NCBI GenBank assembly: GCA_016291085.1
Contig: JAEEVW010000022.1
Coordinates: forward strand, 1-57,440
DNA: 57,440 bases
Direction of reading: 5' to 3'
DNA from: Prevotella sp.
GTDB lineage: Bacteria; Bacteroidota; Bacteroidia; Bacteroidales; Bacteroidaceae
Shown here: positions 33,805 to 41,628 of the stretch, in pieces
How the letters are laid out: every line of letters begins with the position of its first letter
Position numbering within the stretch: position 1 is the stretch's first letter
The notes under the pieces: model-generated
Database searches by the model: none
What the model saw: only the letters and a program-made list of their open reading frames with translations
Told to the model about the DNA's origin: nothing
Program-made: the position numbers and the translations under genes

Positions 33805-33846
33805 GAGTTAACTCTCAACTCTTAATTCTTAACTCTTAACTAAGAA
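33805..33846. repeat. Tandem-word tract after rpsA
   Basis: Near-copies of AACTCTT/AACTCTC/AATTCTT directly after the rpsA stop codon. Confidence 0.65.
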
Positions 33847-35628
33847 TTACTCGCCCTTCTCCATCTTTGCCTTCAGCTCAGCCAGTACGTCGATATCGCC
33901 CAGCGTGGTGCTTGCAGCTACGTTCTCAATCTTTGGCGTGTCATCCTTCTTCGGAGCACGAGCAGCCTTCTTGGCAGCAGCCTTCTCCTCACGCTTCGGA
34001 TCCTCGAAGGTGCGGCTGTGCGACAGAATGATGCGCTTCGAGTCCTTGTTGAACTCAATCACCTTGAAGGGCAGAGTCTCGCCCTGAGCGGCCTGTGAAC
34101 CATCCTCCTTAACGAGGTGCTTAGGAGTTGCAAAGCCCTCAACGTTCTCGTCGAGCTGAACAACGGCACCCTTCTCGAGCAGTTCAACAATCTTACCCTC
34201 GTGGATAGAACCAACGGTGTACTTGCCCTCGAATACGTCCCAAGGATTCTCCTCGAGCTGCTTGTGGCCAAGGCTGAGACGACGGTTCTCCTTATCGATA
34301 TCCAGCACGATGACGTCAATCTGTGCGCCTACCTGAGTGAACTCAGAGGGATGCTTTACTTTCTTGGTCCAGCTGAGGTCGCTGATGTGAATCAGACCAT
34401 CAACACCCTCCTCGAGTTCCACAAATACACCGAAGTTGGTGAAGTTGCGAACCTTGGCAGTGTGCTTGCTGCCCACAGGATACTTAACCTCGATAGCCTC
34501 CCAGGGATCTTCCTTCAACTGCTTGATGCCCAGCGACATCTTGCGCTCGTCGCGGTCGAGTGTGATGATTACAGCCTCTACCTCGTCGCCAACCTTCAGG
34601 AACTCCTGAGCTGAGCGCAGGTGCTGGCTCCAAGACATCTCGCTGACGTGGATCAGACCCTCTACACCAGGCTGAATCTCAACGAATGCACCATAGTCGG
34701 CAATAACGACAACCTTACCCTTCACATGGTCGCCCACCTTGAGATCAGCATCCAGAGCATCCCAAGGATGCGGAGTGAGCTGCTTCAGACCCAGGGCAAT
34801 GCGCTTCTTCTCCTCATCGAAGTCGAGGATAACGACATTGATCTTCTGGTCAAGTTCAACCACCTTGTGGGGATCGTCAACGCGGCCCCAAGACAGGTCG
34901 GTGATGTGGATCAGTCCGTCAACACCACCCAGGTCTACGAATACACCGTAGCTGGTAATGTTCTTGACGACACCTTCCAGAATCTGACCCTTCTCGAGCT
35001 TCGACATGATTTCCTGCTTCTGAGCCTCGAGTTCAGCCTCGATAAGAGCCTTGTGCGAAACAACAACGTTGCGGAACTCCTGGTTGATCTTCACAATCTT
35101 GAACTCCATCGTCTTGTCTACGAACTGGTCGTAGTCGCGTATGGGATGAACGTCGATCTGTGAGCCGGGCAGGAAGGCCTCGATGCCGAATACGTCGACA
35201 ATCATACCACCCTTCGTGCGGCACTTGATGTAACCATTGACAACCTCCTGGGCCTCCAGGGCGGCATTGACACGGTCCCAAGACTTCGACAGGCGAGCCT
35301 TCTTGTGAGACAGAACGAGCTGCCCTTTCTTATCCTCTGCGTTCTCAACATAAACCTCTACGATGTCGCCGGCCTTCAGCTCGGGATTGTAGCGGAATTC
35401 AGAAGCGGGGATGATACCGTCGCTCTTGTAGCCGATGTTGACAACAACCTCTTTTTTGTCGACGCTGATAACTTTACCGTCAACGACCTGATGCTCGCTA
35501 ACCTTGTTCAGAGTCTCGTCGTACGCCTTGTCAAGCTCCTCTTTGCTGACGTTAGCGGTCATGCCATTTTCAAACTGTTCCCAGTCGAAGTCCTGTAATG
35601 GCTGGACGTTCTTTGTTAATTCTGACAT
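33847..35628 (-). CDS. rpsA: 30S ribosomal protein S1
   Basis: mRNA-binding protein of the small ribosomal subunit. 593 residues with six S1 (OB-fold) repeats from about residue 45 to 525; the repeat core is seen several times as GVFVDLGGVDGLIHITDLSW, GAFVEIQPGVEGLIHVSEMSW and GVFVELEEGVDGLIHISDLSW. The C-terminal tail is lysine- and alanine-rich (EEKAAAKKAARAPKK). Start chosen at MSELTKNVQPLQDFDWEQF. A leader of about 150 bases with a strong hairpin precedes it. Confidence 0.97.
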   Translation of the reverse strand: MSELTKNVQPLQDFDWEQFENGMTANVSKEELDKAYDETLNKVSEHQVVDGKVISVDKKEVVVNIGYKSDGIIPASEFRYNPELKAGDIVEVYVENAEDKKGQLVLSHKKARLSKSWDRVNAALEAQEVVNGYIKCRTKGGMIVDVFGIEAFLPGSQIDVHPIRDYDQFVDKTMEFKIVKINQEFRNVVVSHKALIEAELEAQKQEIMSKLEKGQILEGVVKNITSYGVFVDLGGVDGLIHITDLSWGRVDDPHKVVELDQKINVVILDFDEEKKRIALGLKQLTPHPWDALDADLKVGDHVKGKVVVIADYGAFVEIQPGVEGLIHVSEMSWSQHLRSAQEFLKVGDEVEAVIITLDRDERKMSLGIKQLKEDPWEAIEVKYPVGSKHTAKVRNFTNFGVFVELEEGVDGLIHISDLSWTKKVKHPSEFTQVGAQIDVIVLDIDKENRRLSLGHKQLEENPWDVFEGKYTVGSIHEGKIVELLEKGAVVQLDENVEGFATPKHLVKEDGSQAAQGETLPFKVIEFNKDSKRIILSHSRTFEDPKREEKAAAKKAARAPKKDDTPKIENVAASTTLGDIDVLAELKAKMEKGE

Positions 35629-35715
35629 AATTAAAAATATATATTGCCCAATCTCTCGACGGGCGGTGGCCTGAACAGACGTTTATCAGACCGTTGTTTT
35701 AAAGGGTTAATAATG

Positions 35716-35745
35716 ATAGGTGCCAGCGCCTGTTCCGGCACCTAT
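35716..35745 (-). promoter_or_regulatory. Hairpin in the rpsA leader
   Basis: Perfect 9-bp stem ATAGGTGCC/GGCACCTAT with a 12-base loop in the middle of the rpsA 5' leader. No T-run follows towards rpsA, so it is not a plain terminator. S1 represses its own mRNA in enterobacteria; a similar role here is inference. Confidence 0.5.
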
Positions 35746-35783
35746 TTCCCCTTTGGGGATGATGCGTTCTTATAATTGAGGTG

Positions 35784-35791
35784 CAAAGGTA
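35784..35791 (-). promoter_or_regulatory. rpsA promoter, -7 box TACCTTTG
   Basis: Perfect TAnnTTTG; implies a leader of about 150 bases. The rest of the 261-base gap 35629-35889 shows nothing else. Confidence 0.7.
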
Positions 35792-35889
35792 CAACTTTTA
35801 GTTGAGAGATAAGAAACGAGCGTATGGGATGGGTGATGATTTATATTTTTTTAACTCTTTGGGCGTCGTACTCCCGTAAACGCGCCATA

Positions 35890-38613
35890 TTATATAATCA
35901 GTTTCACGCGGAAGCCACGCTTGGTGGGTTCCTCGATGACTTGCTTGCACTGCCCGGAGAGTTCGCTGCGATGCGCGTCGGTCAGCGGTGTGGCGGTCAT
36001 CTGCTCTACCATGAAGTCGAGGGCGGTGACACCCGACTGTTCGCTGTGGGTGATGCGGACAGTAATGGGGCGGTACTGCGCCATCGGGCCGTCGAGCATA
36101 TGGTCTGTCAGCCGCTCCGCCGTCTCCAGTTTCTCGGCGATGCCGTACTTGTGGCAGAAGGCGCCCATCGCAGAGTGCATGCCCAGGAAGTCGAAGTCGG
36201 GACCCTCAATCTCGAACACCTCCTTGCGGATGCGCTGTATGAAGGCCTTGGTGGCGCTATGGACTGGATTCTCAAAGATCTGCTCGGGCGTGCCGTCCTC
36301 GTGGATGTAGCCATCGTACATGAAGAAGATGCGGGTGCTCACATCGTGAGCGAACTTCATCTCGTGGGTGACGATAAGCATGGTCATGCCCTCCTTGGCC
36401 AACTGGCGGATGACGCTGAGCACTTCGCCTACCATCGTGGGGTCAAGGGCCGATGTGGGTTCGTCGAAGAGGATAACGTCGGGTTTCATGGCCAGTGCTC
36501 GGGCTATGGCCACACGCTGTTTCTGTCCGCCGGAGAGACTCGACGGATAGACGTCGGCCTTTTCGGCCAGTCCTACCTTGCGCAGCAGTGCCAGTCCTTC
36601 CTTGCGTGCCTCTTCCTCTGGCTCATGGCGTAGTTGGCAAGGCGCAAATATGACGTTCTCCAGCACGGTCTTGTGCTCGAAGAGATTAAAACTCTGGAAC
36701 ACCATACCCATCTTCTGGCGCAGCATATTAATGGGATAGCCCTTAGTGAGGATGTCCTCGCCATCAACGATGATACTGCCGCCGGTGGGCTGTTCCAGAA
36801 GGTTCAGGCAGCGCAGGAAGGTACTCTTGCCCGTACCCGAAGGGCCGATGATGGAGATGACCTCGCCGCGATGTACTTCAGTATTGATGTCACGTAAGAC
36901 ATCGAGCGAACCGTAGCTTTTCTTCAGGTGAGAAAGCCTCACCCCCGACCCCTCTCCAAAGGGCGAGGGGAGTGGAATGTTATGTGATTTCTTTTTTCTG
37001 TGGACAATAAGCCATACCCCACCTCCTATTATAATAAGGATAACAACGCCCCACCAAAGGTATCCACTCCCCTCGCCCTTTGGAGAGGGGCCGGGGGTGA
37101 GGCTGGTGAGTATATTGCTTTCCCCTTTTCGCGTCATCAGCACGATGTGCGAATCGATATAGCCATCGGAGAACAGTACCTGCTTCTGACGTTCTTCGGT
37201 GATGCTGATAGCTCCCATGGCCATGTCGGCCTTGCCCGTCTGCACAGCAGGTATCTGTGCAGCAAAGTCCATGATGAGGTATTCCAGTTGCCAGTTACGC
37301 CGGTTGGCCCATTCCGTCAGCAGTTCCGGCTCCAGACCAGAAGGTTTCCCGTAATTGATGAAATTAAACGGAGGCATGGCGGGGTAGGTGGCTACGCGTA
37401 GGGTGCGCCCCGTACCGCGTGATTGGGGAATGTCCATGGCCGAGGGGTCGTCGGCATTGCTCCAGCGATCCAGAATCTTCTGGTAGGTGCCGTCACTGTG
37501 GATTTCGGTCAGGAAATGGTTGAAGTCCTGCTGCAATTCGGTATTGTCGAGTCGGTAACAGGCGCCTATCGGAATCGGTGTAAGCCCTGCACCCACAGAA
37601 TCCACCTTTTCAAGCAGTTCCTTGTTGAACAACAGTGTCAGACTCTCACCGCCTGCTGCATCTACCTTGCCGTTCTCCAAGGCTGCCAGCAGGTCGGTCT
37701 GACTGGTCATGCGCAGGATGTTGGCATCGGGTGCCATGTCGGTGACGGCAATGTCCTGTATGCTGCCGATAATCACTGCCACATTCTTGCCGTTAAGCGC
37801 TTGGAAAGCAGGAGGAACGTTCGATGATCCGTCAGTGTGGGTGGCGATTTCCCCGCCACCATCCGCTAATGAGGGCACGTAGCCCAGCAAACCAAACAAT
37901 GTCAGCACCATGGCAGCAGCGATTGCCTTCACGCGCTGGCGCTGAACGAGACTCTGAAGTAGCAGTCCGATAAGCCACGCCATGAGGAAATAGATGATGG
38001 CCGTGACGATGAGCGGGAAGAAGGCGTCGAACGTGCGCGAACGTATCAAGTCGGAAGCGCGTGTCATGTCGGCTACAGCAATGTAGCCTACGATGCTCGT
38101 GCCCTTCAGCAGACTGATAATCTCTCCTTGATAGACGGGCATCACCGCCTTGATCACCTGTGGCAACACTATCTTGAAGAACGTCTGTCGCGGTGTGAAC
38201 CCCAATGCTAATCCCGCCTCGGTCTGTCCGCGGTCGATGCCCTGAATGGTAGTGCGCAGCATCTCGCTGATGTAGGCCGCCGTGTTCATGGCGAAGGTGA
38301 CGATAGCCACCACGATGCCCGTAGCATCCATCGGTGCCATTACCACATAGTACATCAGCATGAGCAGCACCAGGACGGGTGTGCCGCGCATCAGTTCGAT
38401 ATACACCTTGGCCACTTGCTGCAACCACCTGCGGCGACTCATGCGCATCCAGCACACCAGTCCGCCCAGCAGCGTGCCCAGCACGGCGGCGCAGAACGTG
38501 ATGACGAGTGTCACCTGCAAACCGTCGAGGATCATCCTGTAGCGATCCTCAGCTATCAGGTTGTTGGTAAAACTCTCCGTCATGGAGCCTATCAATGCTA
38601 TTATCCTATTCAT
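35890..38613 (-). CDS. Single-chain amino-acid ABC transporter (permease, binding domain, ATPase)
   Basis: 907 residues combining a whole uptake system. Residues 1 to about 240: His/Glu/Gln-type permease, with the EAA loop at [26 protein letters not shown]. About 270-395: sequence like the second lobe of a family 3 solute-binding protein ([25 protein letters not shown]). About 405-500: sequence like the first lobe ([33 protein letters not shown]); the lobes are in reversed order. Then a membrane segment (about 518-540, [19 protein letters not shown]) flanked by peptides from two palindromic repeats (504-517, 547-560). About 562-800: ATPase with [29 protein letters not shown] and the H-loop IVTHE. 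About 800-907 is an unrecognised tail. Topology agrees: binding domain outside, ATPase inside. Substrate probably glutamine, glutamate or another polar amino acid. Confidence 0.88.
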   Translation of the reverse strand: MNRIIALIGSMTESFTNNLIAEDRYRMILDGLQVTLVITFCAAVLGTLLGGLVCWMRMSRRRWLQQVAKVYIELMRGTPVLVLLMLMYYVVMAPMDATGIVVAIVTFAMNTAAYISEMLRTTIQGIDRGQTEAGLALGFTPRQTFFKIVLPQVIKAVMPVYQGEIISLLKGTSIVGYIAVADMTRASDLIRSRTFDAFFPLIVTAIIYFLMAWLIGLLLQSLVQRQRVKAIAAAMVLTLFGLLGYVPSLADGGGEIATHTDGSSNVPPAFQALNGKNVAVIIGSIQDIAVTDMAPDANILRMTSQTDLLAALENGKVDAAGGESLTLLFNKELLEKVDSVGAGLTPIPIGACYRLDNTELQQDFNHFLTEIHSDGTYQKILDRWSNADDPSAMDIPQSRGTGRTLRVATYPAMPPFNFINYGKPSGLEPELLTEWANRRNWQLEYLIMDFAAQIPAVQTGKADMAMGAISITEERQKQVLFSDGYIDSHIVLMTRKGESNILTSLTPGPSPKGEGSGYLWWGVVILIIIGGGVWLIVHRKKKSHNIPLPSPFGEGSGVRLSHLKKSYGSLDVLRDINTEVHRGEVISIIGPSGTGKSTFLRCLNLLEQPTGGSIIVDGEDILTKGYPINMLRQKMGMVFQSFNLFEHKTVLENVIFAPCQLRHEPEEEARKEGLALLRKVGLAEKADVYPSSLSGGQKQRVAIARALAMKPDVILFDEPTSALDPTMVGEVLSVIRQLAKEGMTMLIVTHEMKFAHDVSTRIFFMYDGYIHEDGTPEQIFENPVHSATKAFIQRIRKEVFEIEGPDFDFLGMHSAMGAFCHKYGIAEKLETAERLTDHMLDGPMAQYRPITVRITHSEQSGVTALDFMVEQMTATPLTDAHRSELSGQCKQVIEEPTKRGFRVKLII
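36935..36976 (+). repeat. GC-rich palindromic repeat in the ABC gene, copy A
   Basis: Encodes [14 protein letters not shown] of the transporter (minus strand, residues about 547-560). It is the inverse of copy B with 41 of 42 matches, and 38 of 40 match the asnB copy in the same strand sense. Confidence 0.9.
37063..37104 (-). repeat. GC-rich palindromic repeat in the ABC gene, copy B
   Basis: Encodes [14 protein letters not shown] (residues about 504-517). Copies A and B form an inverted repeat around 86 bases that code for the membrane segment. Confidence 0.9.
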
Positions 38614-38632
38614 GGCTTTATCGAATATTTAA

Positions 38633-39515
38633 TCACATTTTAAACTTGATCCGATCACCAATAAACAGACTTATAGCTGTCTTTATTTTGTTTTCCTGAA
38701 GATAGGGAAGATTGATATGAAAGGCTGATGGCCAGATACAGATGGCCCTTCCTGCCATAATCTGGGAGATATGCCCCATTTTCTCTTTGAGTTCAGAAGT
38801 ACCCCAGCGAGGGCCAAAATACTGCATCCCCATGGCTTCATAGAAGAGTTTCAGTGCTTTCCGGTCCATGTGGAACAGGTTCCGAAGGACGGGATTGGGC
38901 CCTAAATGGTGCATGTGGGCAAGAATACAAAAATCCATCAAAGGATCTCCATAGCCGAAATCGCCCAAATCAATCCAGTACACTTTGCCGCGGGCAATGA
39001 TGATGTTACAGGGGTTAATGTCCCCATGCAGGCAGGTAGTGACGGGTTCAAGGTCGTCTATGTAGCCAAGAAGCCTGGTTTTTATATTGTCAGGAATGAC
39101 ATTCTGCTATCAAACTCCGTATGCGTAAGGGAACGCTGTCAAAGACCTCCGTGTCGCAGGGAATCCCGTGCAGGGCTTTGGCATAGTCGGCGGTCATGCC
39201 GGCAAGCTCCTCAAGCCGCTCTGGATGATCAGCAATGATTCGTCCGAAGGATTCCTTCCCTTGAATCCGCTCCACTATCATCCCATAGCGCTGCCCGTCG
39301 GTGACATATTCAAGGGGCTCAGCTGATGGGATGCTCATATCGTAGACAGCCTTGGAGCGCAGGAATTCTTTCCTTGCTGCATCTTCAGAGACACTGGGTT
39401 TGTTGAGTTTGAGAATCACCGAGTCGTCCGTCTTGTTGTAATAGGACGTCCCGAACCCTCCGCCACCGAAGGACTCCCATTCCTGAAGGTTTACTATTTT
39501 AGCATTCATGTTCAA
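38633..39515 (-). pseudogene. Frameshifted aminoglycoside-phosphotransferase-like kinase
   Basis: Two reading frames together make one kinase-fold protein of about 290 residues. The first (39515 down to 39090) has SFGGGGFGTSYYNKTDDSVILKLNKP-like glycine-rich loop and lysine region and MIVERIQGKES. It then stops at AECHS. Shifting by one base near 39100-39110 continues as NVIPDNIKTRLLGYIDDLEPV, then the catalytic loop CLHGDINPCNII and the metal motif YWIDLGDFGYGDPLMDF. So all active-site elements exist but in two frames: one extra base or two missing ones. Real inactivation or a sequencing error cannot be told apart. Similar proteins (APH fold) phosphorylate small molecules or proteins; substrate unknown. 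It lies between the ABC transporter and the second cytidylate-kinase-like gene. Confidence 0.8.
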
Positions 39516-39530
39516 ACAGCCTATCAGGAA

Positions 39531-40166
39531 TTATTTACTTGTGCGATTAATATAGTCCATGATAACTTCTACAGCATCGTTTTCCGTCAAGTCATCCATC
39601 GAGATTACGAGTTGATAGTTGCGGGTGTCATAGCGTGAGGTATCCTCATATTTCTTGATGTATGCCTCACGGGAGGCGTCCATCTTCGCAATGATGTCGC
39701 GGGCCTCCTGCTCGCTGACGTCCTGACGACGCATAACACGCTTAATGCGGTGTTCCATCGAAGCTTGGATAAAGATGCTTAGGTGGTTGGGCCATTCGCG
39801 GAACACCATGAAACCCGCGCGGCCTGCTACGACACACGATGACTGTGCAGCCAGTTCCTGCAGGATGCGTTTCTCCGTCTCGAACATGGTGGTGTTATCA
39901 AGCTTCACCTCGGCCTCCATAGGCTGACTGGCACTGTTGACCAGTGTATGGTAGTAGTTGTTGATGTCGTTCCACCACGATTTCTTCTGAGCCTTGATCT
40001 CTTCGATGCGCTCTGATGTGAGGCCGAACTTCTGGGTCAATCCGTCGATGACGGCCTTGTCGCAGTACTTCACACATAATTTCTCAGCCAGCTTACGGCC
40101 TACGGTACGTCCACCCGATCCGACTTCGCGGTTGATGGTGATGACAAATTTCTCGTTCTTGTTCAT
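39531..40166 (-). CDS. Cytidylate-kinase-like P-loop protein (paralogue 2)
   Basis: 211 residues, MNKNEKFVITINREVGSGGRTVGRKLAEKL. Close relative of the 29969-30613 product: shared VITINRExGSGGRTVGRKLAEKL, SCVVAGRxGF, WPNHLSIFIQASMEHRIKRVM and TSRYDTRNYQLVI. It follows the RelA/SpoT-type gene by 46 bases on the same strand, and no -7 box of full consensus is seen in that gap, so it may be the last gene of the signalling operon. Nucleotide substrate not known. Confidence 0.85.
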   Translation of the reverse strand: MNKNEKFVITINREVGSGGRTVGRKLAEKLCVKYCDKAVIDGLTQKFGLTSERIEEIKAQKKSWWNDINNYYHTLVNSASQPMEAEVKLDNTTMFETEKRILQELAAQSSCVVAGRAGFMVFREWPNHLSIFIQASMEHRIKRVMRRQDVSEQEARDIIAKMDASREAYIKKYEDTSRYDTRNYQLVISMDDLTENDAVEVIMDYINRTSK

Positions 40167-40212
40167 TTTTGTTTTATTTATTGTTAATTTGTTCTTGCAG
40201 TGACAAGTATCC

Positions 40213-41262
40213 TTATCGCATAAACGGCAGTGTCTTGGCCTGCTCCATTATCATGTCGGCCACGATACCGTTGGCATCATTTTCTCCATTGATGAGGTCG
40301 TAGAGTGATTTCAGACCGTCGCGGCCTCCGTCGTGCTTCAGCACATAGACCAGACAGAGATACTGCAAGGCTGTGTTTGAAGAGAGGATGTCGAGGTCGG
40401 TGATGGCCAGTTGCGAGAGTGCCAGCTGATAGGCATCTTCGCTGTTCTCGTCAATGAAGTGCTGCACCTGGCCGAGGGTCTCCATTCCGAATGACTCCAA
40501 AACCGGCAGATATGACATCACCGATACGGGCCAGATCTCGGCTTGGTTGACGGCTGCGATACGCTTATTCAGACGGTCAAACGGATGCAGTTCCAGATAG
40601 CTTCTGAACGTGTCGCGCGAGAGTGGCACATCGTCAAGCTTTCCGTTCTTTACCAGTGCCAGTGTCTGTCGGCGATAGTCGGTGAGGACTGTTCGCAGTC
40701 GGCTGAACTCATCGTCCATCAGCTCTGCCATTCCTGCCAGTCGGTTGAACTGTCGCAGGTACACGTCGGGAACTTTTACATCGCCTTTGTATCCTGTATC
40801 GTGCTCAATGGTAGACCACACATGCTGAAGGGCTGTACGCATCTGCAGCTCAAAGCGCGGACCACCGGTTTTCAGTCGGCAGATGTAGTGCAGGGAATTG
40901 TAGCCGAAGGAGTCCAGCTTGTGCAACTTACGCTTATCGACGCTTTCCTGCCAGTCGATGTCGAACACGCTCTTAGCGATGGCCGCCACCTTGTCCACCT
41001 CGTCGGTATAGAAGGTGATGACACGCAGACCAACGAGGTCGGTGATGTCGTCGATACTTTTGTATTTCGCACCCTTTAGCTCCAGTTTTCCCGTGAGCGA
41101 CTTTTCTGTCTTCACCCGGTGCTCCATGGCTGTGATGTAGATGCCCTGTTCTTTCAGCGCATGCCGCAACAGGCTTGAGGCCTCGTCAGCCAGCTGTTGC
41201 AGCGTAGGACGCAGTTCGCGGTATTGCTGCAGCAGCATCTCACCATGTGGATCTAGATTCAT
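40213..41262 (-). CDS. RelA/SpoT-type (p)ppGpp synthetase, HD-less
   Basis: 349 residues. The nucleotidyltransferase domain (about 40-190) shows DDITDLVGLRVITFYTDEVD (catalytic acid and GTP region), SFGYNSLHYICRL and ELQMRTALQHVWSTIEHDTGYK, the core signatures of ppGpp synthetases. There is no HD hydrolase domain and no TGS/ACT regulatory domains; the C-terminal about 140 residues (from HPFDRLNKRIAAVNQAEI) are helical and unassigned. This fits a long small-alarmone-synthetase type. It starts 14 bases after the STAS gene and is downstream of the SpoIIE gene; an HD hydrolase-like gene opens the same series. Activity and nucleotide preference are inferred from the family. Confidence 0.88.
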   Translation of the reverse strand: MNLDPHGEMLLQQYRELRPTLQQLADEASSLLRHALKEQGIYITAMEHRVKTEKSLTGKLELKGAKYKSIDDITDLVGLRVITFYTDEVDKVAAIAKSVFDIDWQESVDKRKLHKLDSFGYNSLHYICRLKTGGPRFELQMRTALQHVWSTIEHDTGYKGDVKVPDVYLRQFNRLAGMAELMDDEFSRLRTVLTDYRRQTLALVKNGKLDDVPLSRDTFRSYLELHPFDRLNKRIAAVNQAEIWPVSVMSYLPVLESFGMETLGQVQHFIDENSEDAYQLALSQLAITDLDILSSNTALQYLCLVYVLKHDGGRDGLKSLYDLINGENDANGIVADMIMEQAKTLPFMR

Positions 41263-41276
41263 ATGCTCTTCACTTT

Positions 41277-41579
41277 TTACTTAAACTCGAAGATATTGCT
41301 GAATCCCGTGATGGTGAAGACTGCACGGACATTATCGTTGACGCCTTTGATATAGACATGTCCGCCTTTGGTCTGTGCGCTCTGCAGAATGCCCAGAAAG
41401 ATGCGCAGACCAGCTGAAGAGATATATGCCAGGTCAGTGCAGTCGATGATAATGTCTTTACCCTCCACGTCGTTTAGTGGACTCATAGCCTTTTCGGTTT
41501 CTGCGGCAGCAGCTGTGTCGAGATTACCTTCCAGAATGGCAACTACATTGCCGTCTTGTTCTTCAATCGTTGTTTTCAT
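41277..41579 (-). CDS. STAS-domain anti-anti-sigma-factor-like protein
   Basis: 100 residues, one STAS domain. The phosphorylatable serine of SpoIIAA/RsbV relatives lies in LAYISSAGLRIFLG (near residue 55). The DIIIDCTDL strand before it and the C-terminal NVRAVFTITGFSNIFEF are typical. The partner is likely the kinase-like ATPase domain fused to the SpoIIE protein just upstream, which would phosphorylate it, with the PP2C domain removing the phosphate. What it binds when unphosphorylated is unknown; the adjacent synthetase is a candidate by position only. Confidence 0.92.
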   Translation of the reverse strand: MKTTIEEQDGNVVAILEGNLDTAAAAETEKAMSPLNDVEGKDIIIDCTDLAYISSAGLRIFLGILQSAQTKGGHVYIKGVNDNVRAVFTITGFSNIFEFK

Positions 41580-41590
41580 TGTAATTATGT

Positions 41591-41628
41591 AATGCGTTAT
41601 TACGTTATATCGTTATCACGTTATGTCG
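41591..41628. repeat. Tandem-word tract between SpoIIE and STAS genes
   Basis: Near-copies of CGTTATTA/CGTTATAT/CGTTATCA/CGTTATGT fill the gap up to the SpoIIE stop codon. Confidence 0.7.

Noticed and set aside
35890..38613. Separate genes for permease, binding protein and ATPase
   Set aside because: The frame is continuous through all domains with no stop or internal promoter, so it is one fused gene.
39090..39130. Programmed frameshift in the kinase-like gene
   Set aside because: No slippery heptamer or downstream structure visible at the junction; mutation or sequencing error is simpler.
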